Below, one piece after another: positions 1-9,244 of a stretch of 64,000 nt of DNA. Position 1 is the stretch's first letter. Every line of letters begins with the position of its first letter. The notes beneath the pieces were generated by a model. It was not told the origin of the DNA. It saw nothing but the letters and a program-made list of their open reading frames with translations, and made no database searches. A program made the translations under genes and the position numbers. The stretch is from Erwinia sorbitola. Lineage in GTDB: Bacteria > Pseudomonadota > Gammaproteobacteria > Enterobacterales > Enterobacteriaceae. The stretch is taken from the NCBI RefSeq assembly GCF_009738185.1, contig NZ_CP046509.1:3413501-3477500 (forward strand), in the 5' to 3' direction.

Positions 1-281
1 ATCGCCGCCTGTTCGATCGCCGCCAGCGCCTGCTCCTGCTTTTGCCAGTCGATAACCCGCTGAATATTGGCTTTGAAATTCGCCTGGTTATTCATCTGAG
101 CAGCTCCGGCGCTTATCTCCCGGCTGCTGTCACTTAACGCATTCAGCGCCTCAATATTGTTGTGATAGCGCTGACAGAGCTGTTTCTGCCGGGAAAGCTT
201 GCCGCTGGTCTCTTCCACGGCACGCTGACGCATCTGATGCAGCGTCTCGAGTACGCGAAGGCTTTCAGGTCTGTGGCTCAT
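1..281 (-). CDS. lfiJ: Lateral flagellar FliJ-like chaperone (partial)
   Basis: This is the N-terminal 93 codons of a leftward gene that runs off the window edge. The start ATG (complement of 279-281) has an AAGGAT Shine-Dalgarno sequence just upstream. The product begins MSHRPESLRVLETLHQMRQR and is rich in Q, E, R and A with heptad-like spacing, as expected for the coiled-coil FliJ family that works with the FliI/FliH ATPase in flagellar export. It lies 37 nt downstream of the FliI-like gene, the order lfiI-lfiJ known from Flag-2 clusters. FliJ is poorly conserved, so the call rests on position plus coiled-coil character. Confidence 0.75.
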   Translation of the reverse strand, partial: MSHRPESLRVLETLHQMRQRAVEETSGKLSRQKQLCQRYHNNIEALNALSDSSREISAGAAQMNNQANFKANIQRVIDWQKQEQALAAIEQAA

Positions 282-318
282 AGGGCAATATCCTTACGCT
301 CCATTTCTTTCTGCGGCA

Positions 319-1638
319 TCAGGCTTTTGCCAGCGTGGCAAGATCGCTGATGCAGCTTTCCAGGGTGCAGCACTCATCTACCTGCTGACGTAAAAAACTT
401 TCTACCGCCGGGAACAGACGCACGGCCCGATCCGCTCCGGCATCCACGCCAGCCACATAGCCGCCAAGAGGCAGCAGCGGTTTAATCGCCATATAGTCGG
501 CGTACATCTGTTTCAGCCCGCGCGCCGCCTGCTGGTGAGATTTGTCCGTCACCTGGCTCATACAGCGACTGATACTCTGGCCGATATCGATTGCCGGATA
601 GTGGCCGGACTCCGCCAGATGGCGCGACAGGACGATATGCCCGTCCAGCACCGCTCTGGCACAGTCAACGATCGGATCCTGCTGATCGTCCCCCTCAGCC
701 AGCACGGTATAGATGGCGGTCATGGTTCCTTCTCCCTGCGCGTTTCCCGCTGTTTCCACCAGCGTGGGGATAATGCCAAACGCCGACGGGGGATAGCCTT
801 TGGTTGCCGGGGGTTCACCCAGAGAGAGCGCGATTTCACGCTGGGCCATGGCATAGCGTGTCAGGGAATCCACCAGCAGCAGTACGTCTTTGCCGCGATC
901 GCGGTAGTAGCTGGCAATCGCATGGCAGAGCTCTGTTGCTTTGATGCGCATCAGCGGTGATTCATCGGCCGGGGCCGCGACGACGACGGATTTCGCCATT
1001 CCTGCCGCCTGTAACGAGTTTTCAATAAACTCTTTAACTTCACGACCGCGCTCGCCAATCAGACCGACCACCACCACATCGGCGCTGGTGCTGCGGGTGA
1101 TCATCCCCAGCAGCACACTTTTCCCAACGCCGGATCCCGCCATCAGACCAACACGCTGTCCTTTGCCGATCGTCAGCAGGCCGTTGATCGTCTTAACACC
1201 GACGTCCAGCGGACTATCAACGGCCTTACGGGTCAGCGGATGGATCTGCGGCAGCTGCTGTTGCAGCACCGTGTCGCCTTCCAGCTTGCCGCGCCCGTCA
1301 ATCGGCTCACCAACGCCGTTGATCACCCGACCAAGCCAGCCGTCGCCTATCAACATTTCGCTGTTTTTCTCTGCCGGAAAGACCCGTGCCCCCGCCATCA
1401 GCCCCTGTGGCTGTTTGAACGGCATCAGATAAGTGATATCGCGATCAAAACCGACGGCCTGCGCGTCAATCAGCTCACCACCGCTGCCCTCAATCTGGCA
1501 GCGTTGTCCTATCACCAGCTGACAGCCCAGCGACTCCAGCAGCAGGCCGTTAGCCCGCACCAACCTGCCTGCAACCCGGGCAAGGCTTATATTTTCTATA
1601 GATTTTAAAGCCTTATCAAAAGCTGTGGGTTTTATCAT
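319..1638 (-). CDS. lfiI: Lateral flagellar export ATPase FliI homologue
   Basis: This 439-residue protein has the length of FliI. A Walker A motif (AGSGVGKS) lies at about 167-174 and a Walker B stretch (VLLLVDSLTR) near 250. The region around EPIDGRGK (111-118) and the SLGEPPATKGYPPS segment are typical of the FliI/InvC/YscN family, relatives of the F1 beta subunit. It would energise cytoplasmic delivery of flagellar substrates to the FlhA/FlhB gate. The start overlaps the end of the FliH-like gene by 4 nt (ATGA), so translation is probably coupled. The lateral assignment comes from the neighbouring lafK and the lfi gene order, not from this protein alone. Confidence 0.93.
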   Translation of the reverse strand: MIKPTAFDKALKSIENISLARVAGRLVRANGLLLESLGCQLVIGQRCQIEGSGGELIDAQAVGFDRDITYLMPFKQPQGLMAGARVFPAEKNSEMLIGDGWLGRVINGVGEPIDGRGKLEGDTVLQQQLPQIHPLTRKAVDSPLDVGVKTINGLLTIGKGQRVGLMAGSGVGKSVLLGMITRSTSADVVVVGLIGERGREVKEFIENSLQAAGMAKSVVVAAPADESPLMRIKATELCHAIASYYRDRGKDVLLLVDSLTRYAMAQREIALSLGEPPATKGYPPSAFGIIPTLVETAGNAQGEGTMTAIYTVLAEGDDQQDPIVDCARAVLDGHIVLSRHLAESGHYPAIDIGQSISRCMSQVTDKSHQQAARGLKQMYADYMAIKPLLPLGGYVAGVDAGADRAVRLFPAVESFLRQQVDECCTLESCISDLATLAKA

Positions 1639-2354
1639 GGCTCATCTGACTCATCCTGCGGCTGCGACAGACTCTGCGAGAGCACGTCCATACACTGCTC
1701 AAGTCGATGCGCACAGCCGACATCCATTTCCGCTGATTCGGTAATAATCCGGCACTCGCCCGCCGCCATATCCGGGTCGGCCGCCAGCCCCCACTCTCGA
1801 ACTTTTTCAGGTTCTGCTTCGCTAATCCGGGCAAACTCTTCCGGATTCAGCAGTACGCGCAGCCGTTTGGGGGGTTCCGGCAGGGTTCCCAGCGCCTCTT
1901 CCACCAGCGCCAGTAGCTGGCCGGGCTGGAGCGCCAGCTCACAGCGGATCACCTGACGAGTGACCTTTTCCACCAGCTGTAACAGTTCACTGCGGCGGCT
2001 CTGTTCGTGCTCATCGAGCGCCTGCTGCATGCTGGTGACCAGGTTTTCCAGCGGCTTCGCTGCCAGCATAAATTCGGTATGGGCAATGCGCTTGCCATCT
2101 TCACGCCCCTGACGCATGCCCTCTTCGATGCCCCGGGCAAGGCCATCCTGATAGCCCTGATCTTTACCCTGGGTTATTCCCTGTTCGAAACCGTCGCTCA
2201 CGCCCTGCTGAAAACCACTCATCAGCTGCTGCTGATATTCCCCCGTATCATGAGATCCACCCTGACTCATTCCCGGCGTCCACTGCTTACGCAGCGGAGG
2301 AAACTGGTGACGACGCAGGCGGTTGCTATCTGAATTCTGTTTTTTCTCACTCAT
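1635..2354 (-). CDS. lfiH: Lateral flagellar FliH homologue, ATPase regulator
   Basis: This 239-residue protein has a charged N-terminus and a glycine-repeat central segment (GVSDGFEQGITQGKDQGYQ, then GLARGIEEGMRQGREDG, about 50-85). Such GxxxG-type repeats are a hallmark of FliH. The C-terminal half contains the VTRQVIRCEL and VLLNPEEF motifs of the FliH/YscL family. It would form the peripheral stalk that holds the FliI ATPase to the export gate. It sits between lfiG (4 nt gap) and lfiI (4 nt overlap) in one leftward transcript. Confidence 0.9.
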   Translation of the reverse strand: MSEKKQNSDSNRLRRHQFPPLRKQWTPGMSQGGSHDTGEYQQQLMSGFQQGVSDGFEQGITQGKDQGYQDGLARGIEEGMRQGREDGKRIAHTEFMLAAKPLENLVTSMQQALDEHEQSRRSELLQLVEKVTRQVIRCELALQPGQLLALVEEALGTLPEPPKRLRVLLNPEEFARISEAEPEKVREWGLAADPDMAAGECRIITESAEMDVGCAHRLEQCMDVLSQSLSQPQDESDEP

Positions 2355-2358
2355 TCAT

Positions 2359-3396
2359 TTACTCCATGGTCTGTTCACTGAACAGCTGTACCTGGATCTC
2401 GCCCTCTTCCGCCAGTTCCCGTACACGCACCATGATATCTTTGCGCACCTGCTCTACGCGGCTGACCGGCAGCGATCCCAATCGCGAGATGGTACTTTGC
2501 AGCAGCTGTACCTGACGTTTAGGCATCACGGCGTAAATCGTCTGGCTCAACACCGCTTCGGTTCCCTTCAGGGCAATTGCCCACTGCTCCATCGGGATCT
2601 CCTCCAGCAGGCGCTGCATCGTGGCTTCGTTCTGGCGGCTGAGAATGTAGAACTCGTACATTTCGGTTTTCAGCTCATCCACCACATTTTCGTCACGGGC
2701 GTGCAGCTGCTCCAGCAATGTTTGCTGACTGCCCGGAATACGGTTAACGATGTTAGCCGCCTGTTTGATACCCTGGACTTTGGAGCCGTGTTCGGACAGA
2801 ACCGCCACGCCACGTTCGATCAGCCGATCCAGCTCATCCACCACGTCGCGGTTGACGTCATCCAGCCTGGCAATGCGGTAGAGAATTTCATCCTGTCGCG
2901 TCTCATCAAGATGGGTCAGCACCGTGGCAGCCACATCTGGCGGCAGGAAGGCGAGAAACACCGCCTGCAACTGTAAATGCTCCTGGTCGATCAGGGCGGC
3001 CAGCTGCGGGGTATCAACCCATTGCAGGCGCGCCATGCGATAGCGGATCTCGTCACCGTAGATGCCATTAATAACGCTGCGGGCGATTTCGCCGCCGAGC
3101 GCCCGCTCCAGGATGTTGCGCAGATAGCTCCGCGAAGCACCGTTGATGCCGCTCTGCTCGCGATAGTCCTGGAAAAAATTGTTCATCGCCTCCCGTGCCT
3201 GCGACAGTTTTATCCCGTGCAGACGCGCCATGGTTTCACTCAGCCGCAGCACCTCCTCACGAGAGAACTTACGCATTACCGTGGCCGCAGCCTCTTCGCC
3301 AATGCTCAGTAATACAATGGCCGCCTGTTCCAGACGCGGTGGCTGCGCTGGAGGGCCGCCTTTACTGCTTTTATTTTCTGCTGCTGCTTCGCTCAT
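2359..3396 (-). CDS. lfiG: Lateral flagellar motor switch protein FliG homologue
   Basis: This 345-residue protein matches FliG in length. The N-terminal part (LEQAAIVLLSIGEEAAATVM) corresponds to the MS-ring-binding domain. The middle and C-terminal parts have the armadillo-like repeats and the MFTFEDI-type hinge region seen here as MYEFYIL. FliG couples the MS ring to the stator and rotor switch. The start overlaps the end of the FliF-like gene by 26 nt, so translation is tightly coupled. In many Flag-2 systems the motor is driven by dedicated stators that are not in this window. Confidence 0.93.
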   Translation of the reverse strand: MSEAAAENKSSKGGPPAQPPRLEQAAIVLLSIGEEAAATVMRKFSREEVLRLSETMARLHGIKLSQAREAMNNFFQDYREQSGINGASRSYLRNILERALGGEIARSVINGIYGDEIRYRMARLQWVDTPQLAALIDQEHLQLQAVFLAFLPPDVAATVLTHLDETRQDEILYRIARLDDVNRDVVDELDRLIERGVAVLSEHGSKVQGIKQAANIVNRIPGSQQTLLEQLHARDENVVDELKTEMYEFYILSRQNEATMQRLLEEIPMEQWAIALKGTEAVLSQTIYAVMPKRQVQLLQSTISRLGSLPVSRVEQVRKDIMVRVRELAEEGEIQVQLFSEQTME

Positions 3397-4999
3397 TGCT
3401 GCTAATCCACTGTTTAATCACTTCAGCCACGCGATCGGTCTCGCTCTGGGCCAGGGTTTGTAGGAAGGCGATCTTGGTTTCCAGACCTGAGCTGGACGGA
3501 GGCAGGTTTTCCTCCCCCTGGAACGACCCGACAGGCAGAGAAGTTGCCTGACCGTCGGATTCGCCATCCTCATCGCTGCCGCTCGGCGCCGGTACCGATG
3601 CCTGCATCTTTGCCGTTGCGGGCTTTTCCGTACGGCGACCAATGCGGCGCAGCATCGGTAGCAGCCCGAATAACGTAATCACCGTAACCAGCAGTGCGAT
3701 ACCACCGCGTTTGCTCCAGTCAATCACTGTCTGCCGCTCCCACCATGGAACATCCGGCTCAACATGCGGCTCAACTTCACTGAAACTGAGCATGGTCATG
3801 GTTAATATGTCACCACGTTCGGCATCTATTCCTGCCGCCTGCACCAGCATCACTTCAACCTGCTCCCGCTGCTTTGCCGTCCACGCTTTCACGACAGGGG
3901 AGTTCTGATTCAGCACCACGGCGACAGACATTTTCTCCAGCTGGAAGCCTGGATGACGGATATGGCGGACGTCGCGGTCATAATGGAATTTACGCTGTGC
4001 CTGGTTACGCGTAGCCTGCGGTTTGGCGCTCTCATCCTCTTCTTTACTTGCAGGCGGATTGACCGGGCGGTTGCTCAGTGAACCTGGAATACCAATGGCC
4101 AGCAGCTCGGTGGTATTTTCCTGGGTCATGCTTTCACTGGCCGGACGCGGCTGACCAATAAAGCGCTCCTGAGTCTCCTCGATCTGGCTGAAGTTAAGCT
4201 GCGGCACGACGCTGACGCGGAAGTTTTCACTGCCGATAACCGGCATCAGTACATTGGCCAGGCTGCGCTCGGTATCCTGGCGCATGCGCTGAATGGCTTC
4301 GCTGCCGGCTTTACCGCCCTGGCGGCGACTCAGATCATATTGATCGGAGGAGAGCAGAGTGCCGTTCTGGTCAACTACCCGCACCTGCTGTGGTTTCAAC
4401 CCCGGCATACTGCCGGCAACCAGATGAACGATGGCAGACACCTGTTCGTCAGCCAGCTCCTGGCCGTAGCGCAACCGCAACACCACTGAGGCGCTGCTGT
4501 CCGGTTTATTACTGAGTACGAAAGAGCTGGTTTCACTGATCCCCAAATGTACGCGGGCAAATTCCACCGCATTCAGCGCCATAATGCTCTGGGCCAGTTC
4601 ACCCTCCAGGCTGCGTTTAAAACGGACGTTCTGAAGAAACTGGCTGATGCCCAGCGCCTCTTCTTTATCCATCAGCTCGTAACCCGCAGGTGATTGAGCA
4701 CGAATCCCCTTAGCTGCCAGCGCCATGCGGGCCTTCGGCAGATCGCTTTCACGCACCATCAGACTGCCGCTCTGCGGCTCCACACGATAGGGAATCTGCT
4801 CCCCGCCCAACACTTCTACCACCTGTGCTACCGGTATGTTCTGTTGAGCACCGAACAGCATGGTGTAATGGCTATTGTTCTGCCAAAGCAAGGCGACAAT
4901 GATCGCCGTGGCAGCCAGCGCACCCGCTACAGGTAGCCAGCCCTTTTTCATTTTTTCTACCGGCAGACCCGCCAGCAGTGATTTTAGTTTTTCGCCCAC
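3371..4999 (-). CDS. lfiF: Lateral flagellar MS-ring protein FliF homologue
   Basis: This 542-residue protein has one transmembrane segment near the N-terminus (LPVAGALAATAIIVALLW, about 22-39) and another near residue 435-455 (GIALLVTVITLFGLLPML), the topology of FliF. Periplasmic ring-building motifs follow the first helix (VEVLGGEQIPYRVE, SLMVRESDLPKARMALAAKG). The cytoplasmic C-terminal tail would bind FliG. The MS ring is the first structure built in the inner membrane and houses the export gate. It lies 9 nt downstream of the FliE-like gene and overlaps lfiG. Confidence 0.94.
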   Translation of the reverse strand: MGEKLKSLLAGLPVEKMKKGWLPVAGALAATAIIVALLWQNNSHYTMLFGAQQNIPVAQVVEVLGGEQIPYRVEPQSGSLMVRESDLPKARMALAAKGIRAQSPAGYELMDKEEALGISQFLQNVRFKRSLEGELAQSIMALNAVEFARVHLGISETSSFVLSNKPDSSASVVLRLRYGQELADEQVSAIVHLVAGSMPGLKPQQVRVVDQNGTLLSSDQYDLSRRQGGKAGSEAIQRMRQDTERSLANVLMPVIGSENFRVSVVPQLNFSQIEETQERFIGQPRPASESMTQENTTELLAIGIPGSLSNRPVNPPASKEEDESAKPQATRNQAQRKFHYDRDVRHIRHPGFQLEKMSVAVVLNQNSPVVKAWTAKQREQVEVMLVQAAGIDAERGDILTMTMLSFSEVEPHVEPDVPWWERQTVIDWSKRGGIALLVTVITLFGLLPMLRRIGRRTEKPATAKMQASVPAPSGSDEDGESDGQATSLPVGSFQGEENLPPSSSGLETKIAFLQTLAQSETDRVAEVIKQWISSNERSSSRK

Positions 5000-5008
5000 G
5001 GAACAACC

Positions 5009-5368
5009 TTACATTGAGATATTCATGACTTCATCGAAGGCGGCGTTGAGCTTGTTACGCACCTGCATCAAAGCGGAAAACGCGACGGTAGCTTTCTGGC
5101 TCTCCAGCATTGCTCCCATCAGGTCATCACTGGTTCCCATATCTACCGCACGCTGTTTCTCAGCGGCCACGTGTTGCTGGCTATCTACGTGCCGGATAGC
5201 CTGCTGAAGCACAGAACCAAAGGATGGTGCGGACACTGAGCCCATCTGCGGCTGATGGGCTGCTGCTGCAATCTGGCTGCCGGTTGCCCGGGCGCGCATC
5301 TGCTCCATTTCAGCCATTATCTGCGCATGTCCGGCAGAAAATGCGTTAGCGGGGATTTTTTCGATCAT
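5009..5368 (-). CDS. lfiE: Lateral flagellar FliE homologue, rod-MS ring adaptor
   Basis: This 119-residue protein has the C-terminal FliE signature: MGTSDDLMGAMLESQKATVA, then FSALMQVRNKLNAAFDEVMN and a short hydrophobic end. FliE joins the rod to the MS ring and is an early substrate of the export apparatus. The start ATG (complement of 5366-5368) has an AGGA motif about 11 nt upstream. It stands between lafK and lfiF, the standard place in Flag-2 loci. Confidence 0.92.
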   Translation of the reverse strand: MIEKIPANAFSAGHAQIMAEMEQMRARATGSQIAAAAHQPQMGSVSAPSFGSVLQQAIRHVDSQQHVAAEKQRAVDMGTSDDLMGAMLESQKATVAFSALMQVRNKLNAAFDEVMNISM

Positions 5369-5392
5369 AAAATAGTATTCCTGGTCAAAGGA

Positions 5393-6430
5393 TTAAGACA
5401 TAAAGCCGGAGTCAAATCCCTGCTGGCGCATAGAAGCCAGTCGGTAGCGTAACGCGCGCGGCGTAATGCCGAGAGAGGCCGCAGTTTTAGACTTGTTGCC
5501 CTGATGGCATTTCAGTAGATCGACGATGTACTGGAATTCAGCCAGACGCCCGTGCTGTTTAATCGGACGCTCGCCTGACGGCAGCGGCAGCAGCGCTTCG
5601 TTAGCGGTACTGGCTGTTTTGATGGCCGGTGCAGAAGTAGCAGCAGGCAGCGGCGCTCCGATACCGAAGCATCCGGCGTCCAGCACCCCTTCACTACACA
5701 TAATCAAACCACGCTGTATGGCATTTTCCAGCTCGCGCACGTTGCCCGGCCACGGGTAGCGTTGCAGCCAGCTGCGTGCTTCAGCGGTCAGCGTGGGCCG
5801 CGTCAGTGAGAACGATCGATATTTACGTAAAAAGAGTTCCGCCAGAGGAATAATGTCCTGCTGACGTTCTCTGAGCGGGGAAATATGAACAGGCACCACG
5901 GATAAACGATAAAAGAGATCCTGACGGAAGCGCCCTTCAGCAATTTCATCTTCCAGATTTTTATTGGTAGAGGCAATCAAACGGATATCCAGTTTTATGC
6001 GCTGATGGCTACCTAAACGCTCAACTTCCTGCTCCTGTAATACGCGCAGTAATTTGGCCTGCAGGGCCAGCGGCATATCGCCAATTTCATCTAACAATAA
6101 GGTTCCGCCATTCGCCTGCTCAAATTTACCCGGCTGACTGGTTACCGCACCGGTGAACGCCCCCTTTTCATAGCCAAAGAGCATTGCTTCCAGCATACTT
6201 TCCGGAATTGCGGCACAGTTCACCCCGATATAGGGCGCGGAGTGTTCAAAGGCATGGTGATGAATATATTTTGCCACGCACTCCTTCCCGGTTCCGGTTT
6301 CACCGGTAATTAAAACAGGGACATCATGTTTGGCAACACGGCGAGCAAGAGCAAGTAGTTTAATGCTGACATCCGCGTGAGCGATAAAACCCAAACTTTC
6401 CATTTTAGAATCTTTTTTTGAAATTTTCAC
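5393..6430 (-). CDS. lafK: Sigma-54-dependent regulator of lateral flagella
   Basis: This 345-residue AAA+ activator has Walker A GETGTGKE (43-50), the sigma-54 contact loop GAFTGA (90-95) and Walker B LLLDEIGD (111-118). A Fis-type helix-turn-helix lies at the C-terminus (NKSKTAASLGITPRALRYRL). There is no N-terminal receiver domain, so activity is unlikely to depend on a phosphorelay through this chain. The start is GTG at 6428-6430, preceded by a GGGAGGG ribosome-binding site. LafK is the known master activator of the lateral flagellar early genes. Its place at the divide between the two operons fits a role on both promoters. Confidence 0.92.
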   Translation of the reverse strand: MKISKKDSKMESLGFIAHADVSIKLLALARRVAKHDVPVLITGETGTGKECVAKYIHHHAFEHSAPYIGVNCAAIPESMLEAMLFGYEKGAFTGAVTSQPGKFEQANGGTLLLDEIGDMPLALQAKLLRVLQEQEVERLGSHQRIKLDIRLIASTNKNLEDEIAEGRFRQDLFYRLSVVPVHISPLRERQQDIIPLAELFLRKYRSFSLTRPTLTAEARSWLQRYPWPGNVRELENAIQRGLIMCSEGVLDAGCFGIGAPLPAATSAPAIKTASTANEALLPLPSGERPIKQHGRLAEFQYIVDLLKCHQGNKSKTAASLGITPRALRYRLASMRQQGFDSGFMS

Positions 6431-6960
6431 AACAAGACCCTCCCTTTATTACCACTACAGCTAAAACAAAGTGGTTAAGTTACTTCTTATTGTCAGAGTT
6501 AAAAATCCGGAAAGCAGAATGCCTAAAAGCCGGGAGATAGATAAAATGAGCGTCGAAAAACCTCACCACAAATAAACTTCATGGCGAGTATACGGTCAAT
6601 AACAGCCAGAATCACTTCAATTGACATTAAAAATACATAACCAACTAAAATCAAAAGGTTATTTTTTATTTTTTGATTATCAACACCCCACTTAAATAAT
6701 AAAAATAAGGATCTTAAAGGATTAATAATCACTCTCATATTGCTATAAGCATCGGTAATTGCTCTAATTACACACCTGTAACAGATACAGAACTAAAAGA
6801 GAAACGCGCTCATAACTTACTAAAGCGACAGAAACATAGAAGAATTAAACACTTTTATCACCTCACCATAAATAATTCGAGTTGCATGCAGCGCCCCCAG
6901 GAACTTACCCGTTTAAGAGGCTGGAGGAAAGATGGGGTCATAATCTATTGGAATAACATC
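6431..6960. promoter_or_regulatory. Divergent intergenic region between lafK and lfiM
   Basis: About 530 nt separate the leftward lafK start from the proposed lfiM start. The stretch is clearly more AT-rich than the flanking flagellar genes and must hold the two divergent promoters. I looked for the sigma-54 -24/-12 pattern (GG-N10-GC) and found no convincing match on either strand, so no promoter is placed. A 71-codon minus-strand frame inside it (6523-6738) lacks a ribosome-binding site and is not called. Confidence 0.4.
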
Positions 6961-7836
6961 ATGCGACACTCCTGTAGCCAGGTAAAAATTTATCATTCTG
7001 GTCATCATCCAGAAATGATGAAATTAGAGGTCAATAAGCTCGGTCGGCCGTATCATAAAATCCCAAAGATTTTTAACGATATGCACGACAGTCTGGATGC
7101 GAAATTGAATACGTATTTTTTGAAAAAATATCGTGTCAACGCCGCACTAAAGACGATGAGTTTTGAAATGGATGCATGGCAGAAGCAGACAAAAATCCTG
7201 TCCAGCGATATTGGCAGCCTGGCTTTTGATATTGAAAGAGGTCTGTTACTGAATGTTTTGCATGATTATTACGGGCTAAACAAAGAACGCCAGGAAAATA
7301 TTTCTTCAGAAAATGCCCCTGTCACCAAAACGGAAGAGCGGCTGAAGAATAAGCTGGCTCAGGAACTGGTTGCGTTGATTACCGGTGAAGGGCTTTTTGG
7401 CAAAGAGTTGCAGATTAAATCCGACCCGGCTTCGCTGATTACGCAATGGTCATACCGTATTAACTTCACCCTTGAGGGGTATGAAGGTGGGTTTTCACTG
7501 TTGCTGGATAACGCGCATGTCGATCGTCTGCTGGTGAACTTACGCCAGCAGACCGAGAGTTCTGCGATAAGCCATCCGGAAAAACCGGTAGCAGGTTTGC
7601 AAACCTCCTTTATGACGCTGCCAGTCCATCTGACCGGCAGGCTGGTCAGCATTCCTCTAACGGTAGCTGAACTGCTTGAGATTAAAACGGGCGACATCCT
7701 GCCAATGACGCCCTGCGACCGCATTCCGCTGTTTATTGGTAAACAGCCGTTATTCATCGCGGTCATTGCTGAAGACCACGGAAAATTATTCTTTTCAGAA
7801 TTTAGAGAGTTAAACACCGAGAAATCTTATGACTGA
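6961..7836 (+). CDS. lfiM: Lateral flagellar FliM-like motor switch protein
   Basis: This is the first gene of the rightward operon, directly before FliN. The product (291 aa from this start) ends with a surface-presentation-of-antigens (SpoA/FliN-like) domain: LPVHLTGRLVSIPLTVAELL, KTGDILPM, PLFIGKQPLFIAVIAEDHGK. It would form the C-ring with LfiN and LfiG. The start is uncertain. ATG 6961 has a weak GGA 8 nt upstream; ATG 7015/7018 (MMKLEVNK) and ATG 6886 are in frame and also possible. The FliM N-terminal CheY-binding motif is not recognisable. FliM-like proteins of Flag-2 systems are strongly diverged, and identity rests mainly on the C-terminal domain and position. Confidence 0.85.
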   Translation: MRHSCSQVKIYHSGHHPEMMKLEVNKLGRPYHKIPKIFNDMHDSLDAKLNTYFLKKYRVNAALKTMSFEMDAWQKQTKILSSDIGSLAFDIERGLLLNVLHDYYGLNKERQENISSENAPVTKTEERLKNKLAQELVALITGEGLFGKELQIKSDPASLITQWSYRINFTLEGYEGGFSLLLDNAHVDRLLVNLRQQTESSAISHPEKPVAGLQTSFMTLPVHLTGRLVSIPLTVAELLEIKTGDILPMTPCDRIPLFIGKQPLFIAVIAEDHGKLFFSEFRELNTEKSYD

Positions 7837-8209
7837 AGTAAATAACCAGACGGACAGTAAACTTGATTTTGATTTTTCTCTGGATGAAACCGTAGCAGAA
7901 GATACCGGCATCGTTGATGACGCCGGGCAAAACGCGGTAATGCGTGAAAAGCAGCGCCATTTGTCGCTGTTCAGCCGTATCCCGGTCACCCTGACGCTGG
8001 AAGTTGCTTCCGTTGAGATCTCACTGGCTGAACTGATCAACGTGAATAATGACTCGGTGCTGGAACTGGACAAAATGGCAGGCGAGCCGCTGGACGTCAA
8101 AGTTAACGGCATCCTGCTTGGTAAGGCCGAAGTGGTAGTGCTTAACGATAAGTACGGACTACGGATCATTGAGTTCAACAATAAAGAGCTGGGTGAACTG
8201 GCGCTATGA
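7829..8209 (+). CDS. lfiN: Lateral flagellar FliN homologue
   Basis: This 126-residue protein has a variable acidic N-terminus and a C-terminal SpoA domain (LFSRIPVTLTLEVASVEISL, then SVLELDKMAGEPLDVKVNG and GKAEVVVLNDKYGLRI) typical of FliN. It builds the lower C-ring of the motor switch with LfiM and docks the FliH/FliI complex. It overlaps the end of lfiM by 8 nt and the start of lfiP by 4 nt. Confidence 0.94.
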   Translation: MTEVNNQTDSKLDFDFSLDETVAEDTGIVDDAGQNAVMREKQRHLSLFSRIPVTLTLEVASVEISLAELINVNNDSVLELDKMAGEPLDVKVNGILLGKAEVVVLNDKYGLRIIEFNNKELGELAL

Positions 8210-8973
8210 AGCGACCCCTGTTGAGCAAGTTAGCGCAAGTCGCACTGGCATGCGCCCTGCTGTTCACTCCGCTGCTGGCGCTGGCCGCAGATAGCGGGCT
8301 GGCGCTGTTCAGCTCTACAACCCAGCCCGACGGCAGCCAGGATTACAGCGTAAAAGTTGAGATCCTGATCCTGATGACTCTGCTCGGGCTGCTGCCGATC
8401 ATGCTATTAATGATGACCTGCTTTACCCGCTTTATCATCGTTCTGGCGCTGCTGCGTCAGGCGATAGGTCTGCAACAGAGCCCGCCTAATAAAATTTTGA
8501 CCGGTATTGCACTGGTGCTGACCATTCTGGTGATGCGCCCGGTCTGGACACAGATATATCAGGAAGCGGTGCTGCCCTATCAGGCCGAAGAGATCACCCT
8601 GACTCAGGCGCTGGCCACCGGTGAAGTACCGCTGAAAAAATTTATGCTGTCGCAAACCAGCTCAACATCGCTGGCGCAGATCATGACCATCGCCAACGCC
8701 AGCGGCGATCCGGAGAAACAGGATCTGACCATCGTGGCACCGGCTTTTGTGCTGAGTGAACTGAAAACAGCGTTTAAGATCGGCTTTATGATCTATATCC
8801 CCTTCCTGGTGATTGACCTGATTGTTGCCAGTATTTTGATGGCAATGGGCATGATGATGCTGTCGCCGCTGATTGTTTCACTGCCCTTTAAGCTAATCCT
8901 GTTTGTTCTCTGTGACGGCTGGTCTCTGATTGTAGGGACGCTGACGAAAAGCGTTCAGGGGCTGTCGCCATGA
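8206..8973 (+). CDS. lfiP: Lateral flagellar export gate protein FliP homologue
   Basis: This 255-residue protein has a cleavable signal peptide (KLAQVALACALLFTPLLALAA, about 6-27), as FliP usually does, and several membrane helices. The family signatures LLPIMLLMMTCFTRFIIVLA and FMIYIPFLVIDLIVASILM are both present, followed by MMMLSPLIVSLPFKLILF. FliP forms the core of the export channel with FliQ and FliR. No fliO lies between lfiN and lfiP, which matches other Flag-2 clusters. Start and stop overlap the neighbours by 4 nt on both sides. Confidence 0.96.
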   Translation: MKRPLLSKLAQVALACALLFTPLLALAADSGLALFSSTTQPDGSQDYSVKVEILILMTLLGLLPIMLLMMTCFTRFIIVLALLRQAIGLQQSPPNKILTGIALVLTILVMRPVWTQIYQEAVLPYQAEEITLTQALATGEVPLKKFMLSQTSSTSLAQIMTIANASGDPEKQDLTIVAPAFVLSELKTAFKIGFMIYIPFLVIDLIVASILMAMGMMMLSPLIVSLPFKLILFVLCDGWSLIVGTLTKSVQGLSP

Positions 8974-9242
8974 TGACCATTGATGTTGCGGGCGACATTA
9001 TTGCCCAGGGTCTGAAGCTGGTGCTGACGATCTCGGTGGTGGCGATTCTGCCCAGCCTGATGACCGGCCTGGTGGTCAGCATCTTTCAGGCCACAACGCA
9101 GATTAATGAGCAAACACTCAGCTTTCTTCCGCGACTGGTGATGACCATGCTGGTTCTGGTATTTGCCGGAAAATGGATGCTCACACAGCTGCTCGATTTT
9201 ACCCTGTTGATTTTTGAACAGGCCGCAGCCTTAGCAGGCTGA
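8970..9242 (+). CDS. lfiQ: Lateral flagellar export gate protein FliQ homologue
   Basis: This 90-residue protein has two hydrophobic helices and the family signature LPSLMTGLVVSIFQATTQIN-EQTLSFLPR. FliQ subunits wrap the FliP/FliR core in the inner membrane. The gene overlaps lfiP by 4 nt and ends 2 nt before lfiR. Confidence 0.96.
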   Translation: MMTIDVAGDIIAQGLKLVLTISVVAILPSLMTGLVVSIFQATTQINEQTLSFLPRLVMTMLVLVFAGKWMLTQLLDFTLLIFEQAAALAG

Positions 9243-9244
9243 CC

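Noticed and set aside
2323..2976. 217-codon plus-strand frame opposite lfiG
   Set aside because: Complete overlap with the FliG homologue, His/Leu/Gln-rich composition typical of an antisense shadow, no ribosome-binding site.
6523..6738. 71-codon minus-strand hydrophobic frame between lafK and lfiM
   Set aside because: No ribosome-binding site, AT-rich spacer DNA, no recognisable family. It could be a small membrane protein, but evidence is too thin.
6870..6910. TTCGAGTTGCATGCAGC stretch resembling the edge of an enterobacterial dispersed repeat
   Set aside because: Only a short match remembered from other genomes and no second copy or full inverted repeat in the window.
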